From: Candidatus Heimdallarchaeota archaeon
GTDB taxonomy: Archaea > Asgardarchaeota > Heimdallarchaeia > Heimdallarchaeales > Heimdallarchaeaceae
Assembly (NCBI GenBank): GCA_030668875.1
Contig: DAOVER010000010.1
Coordinates: forward strand, 24,001-82,915
DNA: 58,915 bases
Direction: 5' to 3'
Position numbers and translations under genes: made by a program. This document shows, in pieces, positions 26,364 to 49,992 of the stretch. How positions within the stretch are numbered: the stretch's first letter is position 1; each line of letters begins with the position of its first letter. Under the pieces are notes generated by a model, which was given only the letters and a program-made list of their open reading frames with translations, was not told the origin of the DNA and did not search any database.

Positions 26364-27623
26364 ATGGTTGAAGAAACTTTTAGATCAAGATTTAGAACTG
26401 AAGTTGATGGTAGTGATGCTCCTCCTGGAGCAGATTATCACATGTTTATTGGACCGCAACATCCATGGTGTGAAGAACCTGCACATTTTATAATTCATCT
26501 AAAAGGTGAAAGGGTTGTTGAAGCTAATATTCGAATAGGGTTCAACTTTAGAGGTATGGAAAAAGCTATGGAAGCAAGAACATGGCGTCAAAATACCATG
26601 TTAATCCCAAGAGCTTGTGGTATCTGCAGTGCTGTGCATCAAAATATATATGTTAGAGTTGTAGAAAGGTTAGCAGGAATCGAGGATCAAATATCCGAAA
26701 GAGCTAGATTGATAAGAATGTTCAGTTGTGAAGCTGAAAGAATTCACTCACACATGTTGTGGTATGGAATACTTGCTCATGATGCGGGATTTGACACAAT
26801 GCTACATATATCTTGGAGAGACAGAGAAATCATCATGGACATAGTAGAAGATCTTAGTGGAAACAGAGTAAATCCTGCACTAATGCTTCCTGGTGGTGTG
26901 AAAAGAGATATTCCCAAAGAGAAAGCAGATAGAACAAGACCTAAAATAAATGATCTAATTAAGAAAGTAGAATATCACAAGAAAGTCTTTGTTGAGGAAG
27001 CATCAATTCGAAACCGTTTAGAAGACGTTGGAGTCTTAACAAAAGATGATGCAAAGAAAACAACTCCAAATGGTCCAACTGGTAGAGCTTCAGGATTACC
27101 TTTTGATGTCAGAAAAGCGTCTCCATATGAATTATATGACCAACTAGATTGGAATCTTGTTTACTACACCGAAGGAGATATCTTAGCAACAACTCTTGTA
27201 AGACTTGACGAGACATTAGAATCATTACGTATGTGTAATCAGATTTTAGATAAACTTGAAACTGCAGAGGGTGAATTGTTGGCAAGAGTAAGACCAAGAA
27301 TTCCTGCAGGTGAATATTTTGGGCGCGGTGAAGCTCCAAGAGGAGAAGATGTTCACTATGGTATAGCAAACGGAACTGATAAACCTGAAAGGTATAAAAT
27401 CAGAGCTCCTTCCTTAGGAAACATCGATGCAACTCTAAAAAGAATGGACGGCGAATATATCGCCGATATGCCTGTAGTACTACGTAGTTATGATCCATGC
27501 TTTTCCTGTACAAACAGAGTTATGATAGTTAATGACACTACAGGTGAGAAACTGATCATTGGTCAAGACGAATTTGCACATAAAGCTATCAAAGCAAAGA
27601 AGTATAATCGTCCATTTTTCTGA
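26364..27623 (+). CDS. [NiFe]-hydrogenase large subunit, group 4 type (NuoD-like)
   Basis: This 419-residue catalytic subunit is homologous to complex I NuoD but keeps all four cysteines that bind the NiFe centre: Cys85 and Cys88 in PRACGICSAVHQ, and Cys379 and Cys382 in DPCFSCTNR. It therefore should carry out H2 oxidation or evolution, unlike true complex I. About 37 residues follow the last cysteine (DTTGEKLIIGQDEFAHK...), part of which could be the tail removed by the protease, though group 4 enzymes vary. The start is ATG 26364 with GGAGA at good distance; the frame is open upstream into nuoC-like codons. Confidence 0.94.
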   Translation: MVEETFRSRFRTEVDGSDAPPGADYHMFIGPQHPWCEEPAHFIIHLKGERVVEANIRIGFNFRGMEKAMEARTWRQNTMLIPRACGICSAVHQNIYVRVVERLAGIEDQISERARLIRMFSCEAERIHSHMLWYGILAHDAGFDTMLHISWRDREIIMDIVEDLSGNRVNPALMLPGGVKRDIPKEKADRTRPKINDLIKKVEYHKKVFVEEASIRNRLEDVGVLTKDDAKKTTPNGPTGRASGLPFDVRKASPYELYDQLDWNLVYYTEGDILATTLVRLDETLESLRMCNQILDKLETAEGELLARVRPRIPAGEYFGRGEAPRGEDVHYGIANGTDKPERYKIRAPSLGNIDATLKRMDGEYIADMPVVLRSYDPCFSCTNRVMIVNDTTGEKLIIGQDEFAHKAIKAKKYNRPFF

Positions 27624-27634
27624 GGTGAAATGAA

Positions 27635-28105
27635 ATGAAAAAAATATTAGTAATGACTGGAGAAGTACTGAAAAATCAAGCGAAAGGACCTGTAACAAAA
27701 CATGTTCTCAAAAGGTTGGAAGAAAATCCAGCTCCTGAAGATATCAGAACAATCCCAATAATAATTGAAGATAGATGTATCCTTTGTGGAACATGTGTCG
27801 CTGTTTGCCCAACTCACTGTTTAGAGATGGAAAAAGACGACAAGGATAATGGAATGATCATTATGCATACACCCCAATGTATGTGGTGTGGACACTGTCA
27901 AACTTACTGTCCTAAAGATGCCATTCATATCGATAGAAATCCTGCAACATCAGTCCTATTCTCCTATAATGTACGACAAGATTATTCCATTTTAACAGCA
28001 AAAGGCAGCTTCAAAGGCGAGAAAGCAGACAAGAAAATAGAAGAAAAGGTTGCTAAAGGCGGTAAAAAGCTTGAAGAGCTTGAAAAGTTTAGGAGTGGAA
28101 AATAA
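27635..28105 (+). CDS. Hydrogenase 2[4Fe-4S] ferredoxin subunit (NuoI-like)
   Basis: This 156-residue electron-transfer subunit carries two complete [4Fe-4S] motifs: CILCGTCVAVCP and CMWCGHCQTYCP. It passes electrons between a soluble ferredoxin and the small subunit. A basic coil at the C-terminus (GEKADKKIEEKVAKGGKK) is an extension not needed for the clusters. GAGGTGA precedes the ATG. Its last base is shared with the next start (TAATG). Confidence 0.94.
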   Translation: MKKILVMTGEVLKNQAKGPVTKHVLKRLEENPAPEDIRTIPIIIEDRCILCGTCVAVCPTHCLEMEKDDKDNGMIIMHTPQCMWCGHCQTYCPKDAIHIDRNPATSVLFSYNVRQDYSILTAKGSFKGEKADKKIEEKVAKGGKKLEELEKFRSGK

Positions 28106-28581
28106 TGGGTTGGTTAAAGAAATTCGGAGTTAATTGTGCCGTAAAATCTCCTTGGATAATTCACATGAATGCAGGTGGATGTAACGGTTGTGATATCGAG
28201 ATTGTTGATGCTTTGACACCAAGGCATGATCTTGAACAATATGGTATAACCCTAAGAGGTACTCCACGCCAAGCAGATGTTTTAGTTATAACTGGTGGTG
28301 TAACACTGCAAGTTGCTGAAAGAGTTAAGCGTATTTATGAACAAATGCCCTTACCGAAATTTGTTGTAGCTGTTGGTAATTGTAGTACTTCAGGTGGAGT
28401 ATTCCAAGAATGTCCATGGGTTCTAGGTGGTTTGGATTATATCATACCTGTAGACGCTTATGTATATGGATGCCCCCCCAGACCAGAAAATATTGTCGCA
28501 GCTATTGCAACTCTTTTAGGCAAACTTAAAGACGATTTAATTGGTGTAGAGAAAAAGGAAATTGAAGTTGAACAAGAGTAG
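28105..28581 (+). CDS. Hydrogenase small subunit (NuoB-like)
   Basis: This 158-residue subunit carries the proximal [4Fe-4S] cluster of complex I and group 4 hydrogenases. Cysteines are in GGCNGCDIE, GNCSTSGG and GCPPRPE. The tail is acidic. It begins within the last base of the ferredoxin-subunit stop codon and closes the C-D-I-B operon. A convergent MFS gene ends 5 bases later. Confidence 0.95.
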   Translation: MGWLKKFGVNCAVKSPWIIHMNAGGCNGCDIEIVDALTPRHDLEQYGITLRGTPRQADVLVITGGVTLQVAERVKRIYEQMPLPKFVVAVGNCSTSGGVFQECPWVLGGLDYIIPVDAYVYGCPPRPENIVAAIATLLGKLKDDLIGVEKKEIEVEQE

Positions 28582-28586
28582 AAACT

Positions 28587-29837
28587 TCACGACTTTTCTT
28601 TCTTATTTTTTATTTTTATTGTTAAAAACTTGTTTTTAGATTCTTTGTCATTGTTACTGAGAAAGTTGTGAAAGAAGTTGATGTAGAAAACTGCAGATAA
28701 AATCAAGATTGTTGTTGCAATGAATATTGGTTCTATTACTGAACTTACTTCATTTGTAAGAAGAATAGGGGAGAAAGTTAGTGTCGATACTGAACGCGAT
28801 AATGAAACATAGAATCCTAGAGCGCCTAAAGCTATTCCTCGTTGATTTGGCTTTGATTCTATTGTTGTTCCTGTATTTACGCCAATATAACTTGTCAGAC
28901 TACTTGCGCTGAACAAAATATAGATGACTATCAACCAAGGTAGAGTATCCACGATTACCATAAACACAAGCATTGTTGATGAAAATATCAAAGTTACAAA
29001 AATGGGAATTTTGTAGCTAAATTTGTCAACTAATTTTCCGAAAAATGGTTTGAAGAAAATCAAAACACCTGAGCTGATCCAGAATATTGTACTTACCGAG
29101 TCATCAGAAAAACCCTTAGAAACTACTAAGAATGGGAAAAATGCTGTGATTATATATTCCAAGAATCCAATACACAATTGCAGAAGATAGATGATACGTA
29201 GTTTTTTCTCTTTTGATATTTTAGTTAAATTTCTAAATGTTTCAGTAAAAGCTTTTCCAAGAGATTTCATCTTAGAACCTACTTCCAATCTATCTTCTTT
29301 CTGTAGCACCTCTGGGAGAAAAAATGACATGAAAATAACACCAATAAGCGAGATTCCAGCACCCCAACCAAACAAAACTTGTAACTCTACGTGAAATGTT
29401 TTAAGCAAGAGTACCGCCAATAAAGAACCCAATATTGTACCAATGTCAGTTCCTTGAAATACTCGACCTTGAAGTTGTCCAATGTTTTCCTTCTCTATAT
29501 CACCGATATATGCAAAGAGAACAGGCCAAAAGCAAGACATTCCAATTGCAAGAAATGTGATAGCTACTAATACAATAATCCAATGATAGGCTAAAGACAT
29601 GAAGAAAAGACTGATTGTGTAACAGCTTATTCCGACTATTAACAAAGGTTTACGCCCCACTATTTGGGAGAATTGTCCAAGAGGTACTCTCAAGAAAATT
29701 TGATAGATATTTCGAAATGCTAAAATCAGAGCAATTAACCAGGCTGCAGTATGTATATCTTCTAGATGAAGACCTACATACGACATAAAAATAACTAGGG
29801 GAAAAACACCAATGATTCCGAGAATAACTAAGGACAA
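28587..29837 (-). CDS. MFS transporter
   Basis: This protein of about 416 residues has twelve predicted membrane helices with a central charged loop (KEDRLEVGSKMKSLGKAFTETFRNLTK). The MFS signature between helices 2 and 3 is visible: RVPLGQFSQIVGRKPLLIVG, with its repeat in the second half (FFGKLVDKFSYKIPIF). The substrate cannot be predicted. The TTG start at 29837 is weak: the frame stays open upstream for tens of codons without an ATG, so the true start is uncertain. Confidence 0.82.
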   Translation of the reverse strand: MSLVILGIIGVFPLVIFMSYVGLHLEDIHTAAWLIALILAFRNIYQIFLRVPLGQFSQIVGRKPLLIVGISCYTISLFFMSLAYHWIIVLVAITFLAIGMSCFWPVLFAYIGDIEKENIGQLQGRVFQGTDIGTILGSLLAVLLLKTFHVELQVLFGWGAGISLIGVIFMSFFLPEVLQKEDRLEVGSKMKSLGKAFTETFRNLTKISKEKKLRIIYLLQLCIGFLEYIITAFFPFLVVSKGFSDDSVSTIFWISSGVLIFFKPFFGKLVDKFSYKIPIFVTLIFSSTMLVFMVIVDTLPWLIVIYILFSASSLTSYIGVNTGTTIESKPNQRGIALGALGFYVSLSRSVSTLTFSPILLTNEVSSVIEPIFIATTILILSAVFYINFFHNFLSNNDKESKNKFLTIKIKNKKEKS

Positions 29838-30062
29838 ACGTCGACGATCATTTAAGTAAAGAGTGTTTACTAAATATCTCTTAACTTTTAAGAAGAATAT
29901 TTCATCTTGTTTCAGTTGTTTCGGTCCCCTTCTTGTTTTGAAGTTAAATTTGCAATATAAAAGTAATGGATACTGTGTAACACAGTTTACGGGGAAAATA
30001 ATCGTGTTTCCTTTTCCGTAATTTTAAAATAGACACGCGCCATATTCTATTTAGTGTAGCTT

Positions 30063-30650
30063 ATGTATAATCAACCTCAATCAGCTGTTCCACCCGACAA
30101 GATTATTCAACAAATGATAGTTCAAGCAATACAAGCATTTTACATTCAAGATTATGATACTGGTCTGTATTTCTTAAATCAAATCAAAACTAATCTACCT
30201 CGATATTTGTATCAGATTAGTCCTTCTAATAAGAAATTATGTAAAGAAATCGTAAAATTATTACAAGATGGAAGCCTAGTCCCAGATCGAACTTCACAAA
30301 CAGATCAAGAAACCGCAGCCACCTCTCACCCAGGTTTATCAGGAATTACATCAGGATTTGATCAACAAGACGCAAGTTCAGCAGATCCTGAACCAATTCA
30401 AGAGCCAACATTTGCTCAATCTGTTGAACCAGAAGTGCAACCTCAATCTTTTGCTGCACCTGAAGAAACAGCACAACCTGCACCTTCTTTTCAACCAATA
30501 GAAGAGGAGGAAGCACCAAAAGGTACAGTTCCAACAGAATTCATATCTGAACTTTCTTCTGCCGTTGCTACTGTCAAGGATAAGAAGAAGAAAAAAGTAA
30601 CTGAAAAACTTACAGGATCAATGGATGAATTAGAGGATTTTGATTTTTAA
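30063..30650 (+). CDS. Unknown protein with a Pro/Gln/Glu-rich linker
   Basis: This 195-residue protein has an N-terminal helical part (about residues 1-75, QQMIVQAIQAFYIQDYDTGLYFLNQIK), a low-complexity linker rich in Pro, Gln, Glu and Ala (about 80-160), and an acidic or basic C-terminus (KDKKKKKVTEKLTGSMDELEDFDF). There is no membrane segment. A TTTTAAAA box about 35 bases upstream suggests a leaderless transcript. It may be a scaffold with a C-terminal binding motif, but the family is not recognised. Confidence 0.65.
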   Translation: MYNQPQSAVPPDKIIQQMIVQAIQAFYIQDYDTGLYFLNQIKTNLPRYLYQISPSNKKLCKEIVKLLQDGSLVPDRTSQTDQETAATSHPGLSGITSGFDQQDASSADPEPIQEPTFAQSVEPEVQPQSFAAPEETAQPAPSFQPIEEEEAPKGTVPTEFISELSSAVATVKDKKKKKVTEKLTGSMDELEDFDF

Positions 30651-30666
30651 TATTTTTCTTTTTCTT

Positions 30667-31053
30667 TTAATCGTCAATTCTGTCTGGAATCAATCTCCAA
30701 TCTCTTTTTACAAGTAAATCTACAGATTTTTCAACGTGTTTAATGGTTGTTTTTAATCTTTCTTTTAGAATATCTTGAGCAGTTGAAGAATAAATGTGCC
30801 TCATTCCACCATTTGGAAGCATTTCAATTTCCTTTGTAATTAATGCTTGTCTAATAAGTCTCTGAACCAACCTAACGGCCGTTGAACGATCTCTTTCTAC
30901 AAAATCTGCTATTTCCTTTATTGTTTTTTTTTGTTTTAGTGCGTAAAAGTAGATTTTCACATGTAATGGCTTTAAACCAAATAGACATTCGAAAATATCA
31001 CATTTTCCACCTTCGTTTATGACTTCTGGAAGATTAATTAAACAACGATGCAT
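30667..31053 (-). CDS. Winged-helix transcriptional regulator
   Basis: This 128-residue DNA-binding protein has a winged helix: FGLKPLHVKIYFYALKQKKTIKEIADFVERDRSTAVRLVQRLIRQALITKE and a wing with MLPNGGMRHIYSS, followed by a helical tail. It resembles archaeal TrmB/MarR-type regulators without a ligand domain. It is divergent from a thioredoxin gene across a region with palindromes, so control of thioredoxin is likely. It starts at ATG 31053. Confidence 0.8.
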   Translation of the reverse strand: MHRCLINLPEVINEGGKCDIFECLFGLKPLHVKIYFYALKQKKTIKEIADFVERDRSTAVRLVQRLIRQALITKEIEMLPNGGMRHIYSSTAQDILKERLKTTIKHVEKSVDLLVKRDWRLIPDRIDD

Positions 31054-31131
31054 CTCGAGTGTGTGTAAAATATGCGCACATAAGAATGTTTTGCTTCTAC
31101 GAATTTGTAGTATAGAACAATTTAAAAGAGA

Positions 31132-31150
31132 GTGTGCGACAAAGGCACAC
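31132..31150. promoter_or_regulatory. Inverted repeat between regulator and thioredoxin
   Basis: GTGTGC and GCACAC form a perfect 6-bp inverted repeat across 7 bases, placed between a TTTAAAAG box (about 31121) and the thioredoxin start. A second, imperfect GTGTG...CGCAC pair lies near 31057-31078 close to the regulator's own start. Both suit binding sites of the divergent winged-helix regulator. Confidence 0.5.
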
Positions 31151-31166
31151 AGCGTAAGTGTTTATT

Positions 31167-31595
31167 ATGGATAAAGAGTTAGAGCGCATAAAAAAAGATA
31201 AAATGGCACAATTAATGAAAAGAGATATACCAACTGTTGGAAACTTCCCACACAGAGGAATAACAGAGCTGGATGACAAAACCTTCGGTGATTTTGTTAA
31301 ACAACAAGGCATAGTTGTAATTGATTGTTGGGCAGTATGGTGTGGTCCTTGTCGAACTATGGAACCAGTTATGGAACAATTAGCAGAAGAATATGCTGGT
31401 AAGGTTACTATTGGAAAATTAAACGTAGATCAAAACCAACAAACATCTATGCGATATGGAATTTCATCAATACCAAATTTCCTAGTCTTTCAAAATGGAG
31501 AATATCTAGGTAATGTTGTAGGAGCAGTTGGAAAGAAACCATTTCAGAAACTTTTCAAAAAGATACTTTCAGGAGAACTTGATAAGAGAGAATGA
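31167..31595 (+). CDS. trxA: Thioredoxin
   Basis: This 142-residue redox protein has the thioredoxin active site WCGPC (WAVWCGPCRTMEPVMEQLA), the cis-Pro motif ISSIPNFLVF and the terminal GAVGKKPFQ strand. An N-terminal extension of about 35 charged residues precedes the fold. I chose ATG 31167; a GTG lies 9 bases upstream. It is divergent from a winged-helix regulator and convergent with gyrA, whose stop is 5 bases away. Confidence 0.93.
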   Translation: MDKELERIKKDKMAQLMKRDIPTVGNFPHRGITELDDKTFGDFVKQQGIVVIDCWAVWCGPCRTMEPVMEQLAEEYAGKVTIGKLNVDQNQQTSMRYGISSIPNFLVFQNGEYLGNVVGAVGKKPFQKLFKKILSGELDKRE

Positions 31596-31600
31596 TATTC

Positions 31601-38846
<7,246 letters not shown>

Positions 38847-39058
38847 TCAGATTTTGTTTCCAAAAATTGGAATTAGTTTTTTACCATTTAACGCTTTTAG
38901 TCGGATGGTTTCCCCTAAATATACGCTACTAAAATTGAGAGTTTATCATATAAAAAGAAATTGGTATACCATAGTGTTTTAAGGGCATAAGAGCGTGAAA
39001 TAAGGCGTTTTTTCAGTTATATTTATCACAGTCTAGTCAAAGGTGAAAAAAAGAAGCA

Positions 39059-39362
39059 TTATGGGACAATTTTTGTCCCTGATTTTCCTTGAATTGCAGC
39101 AATTGCATTTTCAGAATTAGTAATAATTGTAAAACCTTGTGTTTCCTTAACAAAGCTGATTCCAGTTTCCATTTTAGAACCCATGCTCCCCTTAATGAAA
39201 TGCCCATCATTATTGTATTGATTGCTAGAGCTAAACCAATTTCCCAATAGATTCTTGGTCATCAGTATTATAATTCAAGTATGCATTCGAAACATTGGTG
39301 AGAATTATAAGAGTCTTTGTACCAATTTGTGAAGCCAACACTTTGTTGGGTGAGGTTTGCAT
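39059..39362 (-). pseudogene. Decayed C-terminal half of carbamate kinase
   Basis: On the minus strand, from ATG 39362, one frame reads KVLASQIGTKTLIILTNVSNAYLNYNTDDQESIGKL, then stops; a second frame continues NNDGHFIKGSMGSKMETGISFVKETQGFTIITNSENAIAAIQGKSGTKIVP. These match the C-terminal third of carbamate kinase (VLASQI-x-LLIILTDV-x-x-VYLNYG..., H-x-x-GSMGPKxEA, GT-I-P). The first two thirds are missing and a frameshift separates the rest, so it is non-functional. Loss of the fermentative ATP-yielding step is implied unless another copy exists. Confidence 0.87.
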
Positions 39363-39419
39363 ATAAAATTCTTTTTTAATGTCTCACATGAAAGAATGGG
39401 AAAAAGAGTTATAGTTTTG

Positions 39420-40811
<1,392 letters not shown>

Positions 40812-40913
40812 TTAAAATAATAAAAAAACGATTAAGTTATCAATAATTGGCAATAGAAAGATTTTTGGATTGAGCCAAGAAAAGTGAGAAATAACAAGTT
40901 TACTGTGACAAAA

Positions 40914-41561
40914 ATGAGCACGTTTGAACAAAAGGCCCCAATACTACTTTTTGCAATCGACATAGTTGATGGACATCTGATAAAAGAAGAAGGAGAGTTT
41001 GGTCGTTGGGTATTGATAACCACTAATAACGAAAAAATCTACAAGGTAAGAATCAATGGTACAATAGTAGACAAATATCATAGCTCAAGTGATGGAGCCA
41101 AAAAAGCATTCACAACACTAACTTTAGACGATGGAACAGCAACAGTCAGAATAAAAGCCTGGGAAGAAACTGCAGAATTCTTGAACAGTTTTATTATTGG
41201 TAATGATGTTGATCTAATTGGAAAAACTAGGTCAAGTGAGGATGAAGTATACATTATACCTGAATCAGTGGTTATAATTGAAGATCCAAATAAGGAACTT
41301 TATCTGCGTGCTAAAAAAATAAAGCGCTACTCAAAGAATAATCTAATTATATCCAAGGAAGTACAAGCTACTCCTGAGCACAATCAAGAACAAAAAGAGA
41401 AAATATGGATCCTGATTTCGGATTCTGAAGAGGGAACGGAGTTGGAAGAAATTATGGAAAAAACCAAATTGGATAAAGCAACTGTTGAATCAATCATCCA
41501 TGATTTACTCAATGACGGAGATATATATGAACCAAGTGCTCTAAAATTTAAAAAAATCTGA
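40914..41561 (+). CDS. RPA-like OB-fold protein with C-terminal winged helix
   Basis: This 215-residue protein looks like a replication protein A32-type subunit. An OB fold (about residues 10-125, KIYKVRINGTIVDKYHSSSDGAKKAFTTLTLDDGTATVRIKAW) resembles ssDNA-binding proteins. A winged helix at the end (GTELEEIMEKTKLDKATVESIIHDLLNDGDIYEP) matches the protein-interaction module of RPA2. I start it at ATG 40914; an upstream GTG at 40884 adds ten residues. It is divergent from the methylthiotransferase. Confidence 0.8.
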   Translation: MSTFEQKAPILLFAIDIVDGHLIKEEGEFGRWVLITTNNEKIYKVRINGTIVDKYHSSSDGAKKAFTTLTLDDGTATVRIKAWEETAEFLNSFIIGNDVDLIGKTRSSEDEVYIIPESVVIIEDPNKELYLRAKKIKRYSKNNLIISKEVQATPEHNQEQKEKIWILISDSEEGTELEEIMEKTKLDKATVESIIHDLLNDGDIYEPSALKFKKI

Positions 41562-41572
41562 CAAAAATTGTT

Positions 41573-41935
<363 letters not shown>

Positions 41936-42084
41936 TTAGCCCGAGTCGAAAGTTATTTCCCTATTTTTAAATTTTATGTCTGAAATAATAGAAAATAATG
42001 AAGGAAGACGCGTCAAAAATAGTTTAAAATGTGTTTAATAAAGAAACACAAGTAGATTCATGAAAAAATTTGTAAGGTAAACGT

Positions 42085-42090
42085 AAAAAA
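42085..42090 (-). terminator. T6 terminator of the permuted 5S rRNA gene
   Basis: Six Ts follow the last base of the closing helix directly, a minimal archaeal transcription terminator. It fixes the 3' end near 42090. Confidence 0.7.
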
Positions 42091-42272
<182 letters not shown>

Positions 42273-42293
42273 AAAAACAAGGAAAATAGATTC

Positions 42294-42301
42294 CTTTTTA
42301 A
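42294..42301 (-). promoter_or_regulatory. TATA box of the permuted 5S rRNA gene
   Basis: TTAAAAAG on the minus strand, preceded by AAAC as a BRE-like element, is centred 26 bases upstream of 42272. This is the standard archaeal spacing and puts the start at the first base of the new closing helix. Confidence 0.75.
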
Positions 42302-42399
42302 GTTTACTATTGGAGACAAATGATTTATCAATTTAGGGACATTTTGAAATAAGTTGAAATGTTCATTAAAGCCTTGAGATTGATGCTTGATTTATCAGA

Positions 42400-43282
42400 T
42401 CAAGCAGGTTTCTCTTCTATAGGTTTTAGATCAGTTGAGCATATTCTTCTTATTATCAGTTTGATTCCGAAGTAAAGAAGAATCAACCCCAGAACTATTA
42501 GATTAACATACCAAAACTCTCGAGGCAGATAATCATACCACATGACTATTGGTATAATATCAGTATAAGGAGCTATTTCAACAAGCAGGCGTATATGTCC
42601 CATGAAAACAGTATAAATCACGGCAATTAACAAAAATCTTTTCCAATGTTTTATCATTGTAATTTCCTTTTTCTTTTTATATTTTGCAAAAATCCTTGGA
42701 AGGAACATTCCTGTATTTATCAGATAATCTAGATAAGCATCTCCATATTCCTTCAGAAGTTTTTTTTTCTTCTAGTTCAGAAATAACAATAAAAAATAAC
42801 GCTATCAGAGACCAAGATAAAATCGATCCTATTCTAATATAAGGGTGAATCGCCCATGGAAGATAGAGTGAATTAGCCAAAGTCATTAAGATTAACCCAA
42901 AATGTTGTGGATGTCGAATGAACTTATAGGGACCCCCTGTAGCTAAAACCTGTTTTTCCCGTTTAACTTTTGCTAAATATATCAAACCCCAGAGAAATAG
43001 TGTCAAACCAATTATAAACAGAATTGATTCGATTACTATCAAAATAATAAGAGCAATTTCTGATCTTATTTGTATTAGCGTTAGCATCCAATTTGTCCCA
43101 AAAAAGGAGAAAATCCACCAAGAAGCAAAAGCAAATGGCAAATACCAAGCCATTGCTATAAGTATACCAGCAATAACTGGAGTATAAATCCAAACTAAGG
43201 ATAGTATCCACAATACTTTTTCCATTATTTTTACAAATAGCTTTCTATTTCTAGCAATCAATCTTCTATTTTCTTTATCCAC
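42400..43282 (-). pseudogene. ICMT/PEMT-like membrane methyltransferase split by a frameshift in an A9 run
   Basis: From 43282 the frame encodes a multi-pass protein with the isoprenylcysteine-methyltransferase-like motif GGPYKFIRHPQHFGLIL, then hits nine As (42760-42768) and runs into ISELEEKKTSEG..., a stop near 42677. Removing one A restores the family ending: ELEEKKLLKEYGDAYLDYLINTGMFLPRIFAKYKKKKE, which continues without stop into a two-helix tail ending at 42400 (IKHWKRFLLIAVIYTVFMG...). So it is one gene of about 290 residues with a +1 base. Sequencing error, pseudogene and programmed slippage are all possible. The tail could also be a separate gene starting at MIKHWKR. Confidence 0.75.
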
Positions 43283-43427
43283 AAGGCAAAGTCAGTGTTT
43301 TTGTTTATAAAAAAGTTGTTGAGTTTATTCTTGTAGGATATGTAAACGACAATTCTTAAAGAATGATTATCTAATGTTACAAGGACGAAATATTTAAATT
43401 TTTATCGTAAAGATGAAACAAGAGCAC

Positions 43428-43510
43428 GCTGAGATACTCAAGTGGTATGAGGGTAGATTGCTAATCTATTGTCAGTAGACTCCCGGGTTCAAATCCCGGT
43501 CTCAGCTCCA
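43428..43510 (+). tRNA. tRNA-Ser (anticodon GCU) with encoded CCA
   Basis: The acceptor strands GCTGAGA and TCTCAGC pair. The anticodon arm GTAGA-TTGCTAA-TCTAT gives anticodon GCT (GCU), reading AGC and AGU serine codons. A long variable arm (TGTCAGTAGACT region) is class II, as expected for serine. The T arm is CCGGG-TTCAAAT-CCCGG, then discriminator T and genomic CCA. A TATTTAAATT box lies about 30 bases upstream. No intron is visible. Confidence 0.97.
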
Positions 43511-43539
43511 TTCTTTTCTATGTATGTTTTAATCCATAA

Positions 43540-44340
43540 TTAGCTAATTAGAGCACTTAATCCTTTACCTATTCCATATGCTGCCGCTGCTGCAATTCCA
43601 CCTAACGCTAACATCTCCAATCCAGAACGGATGAAGTTCTTTCCTGTCACTTTCACCTTCAAAGATCCTAGTACAAAAAGGGTTAACCCAGTTAGAATGC
43701 AAGCTAATAGAAATGACAATGATGGATTATCTCTAAGATAAGGTATCAATTGAGCTATTACATATGTAATTAATGGTACAAAACCAAAAACAGCAAATGA
43801 TAGAAAGGTTGCAACACCATTTTTTATTGGAGAATCATCTGTTTCAATTATACCTAACTCCTCTGCCATCATGATGTCGACCCAGGCCTTTGGATATTTT
43901 GAGATTATTTCAATTATTGTTTGAGCATCTTCTGAACTCATCCCTTTATCTTCATATATTTCTATCATCTCTTTCTTTTCACCTTCAGGATAATGTTCAA
44001 CTTCCCACTCTTCCCTTTCTCTTTCCCCTTGTTCATATTCTCGTTCGGATTTTGAACTTAGATAATCTCCTATACCCATTGAGAGCCCATCAGCTAAAAG
44101 ATTAGCAAAACCCAAGATTATTATTGCCTCAAACATAAGATCTGCTCCGACCACACCCGCAACAATAGCAAATGTAGTAATTATTCCATCTACACCGCCG
44201 TAAATTAGGCTTTTAACGTATTTCCCCGCCTCTCTTTGATGACGTTCCGGTGCTTGTACGGAATGAGCTATTTTCATTTTTTCCACATCTTTTTCTTTGT
44301 AAGCTTCCTTCGCTTTTTCTAGATCTCTGCTTGCTGCCAT
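43540..44340 (-). CDS. VIT1/CCC1-family iron/manganese transporter
   Basis: This 266-residue membrane protein resembles vacuolar iron transporters that move Fe2+ or Mn2+. The first helix has the signature LIYGGVDGIITTFAIVAGVVGADL, followed by NLLADGLSMGIGDYLSSKSEREYE with the conserved Asp and Glu of the ion path. A charged insert (EREEWEVEHYPEGEKKEMIEIY...) is the cytosolic metal-binding helix. Three more helices follow. An N-terminal charged stretch of about 35 residues is extra. It lies head to head with hypE. Confidence 0.92.
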   Translation of the reverse strand: MAASRDLEKAKEAYKEKDVEKMKIAHSVQAPERHQREAGKYVKSLIYGGVDGIITTFAIVAGVVGADLMFEAIIILGFANLLADGLSMGIGDYLSSKSEREYEQGEREREEWEVEHYPEGEKKEMIEIYEDKGMSSEDAQTIIEIISKYPKAWVDIMMAEELGIIETDDSPIKNGVATFLSFAVFGFVPLITYVIAQLIPYLRDNPSLSFLLACILTGLTLFVLGSLKVKVTGKNFIRSGLEMLALGGIAAAAAYGIGKGLSALIS

Positions 44341-44385
44341 AATTCGACAATCTCCTTATGGATTATTTTAAAGAAAGCTACATAA

Positions 44386-47856
<3,471 letters not shown>

Positions 47857-48056
47857 ATTAGAAATAATTTATTTTTACAATAATTTACTAACACTGCTCT
47901 TATTACAATGAGAGTGAAGAAATACCTATTTTATTAGCCAACTACTGACGATAAACCTTAAAAATTAGCTCTTATTCACTATCAATATCGCATTTGTGAC
48001 CCCTATTAGAGGTTACGTGGTGAACTAATAAAAAATAGTCCTTAATGGAGGATTAG

Positions 48057-49988
<1,932 letters not shown>

Positions 49989-49992
<4 letters not shown>

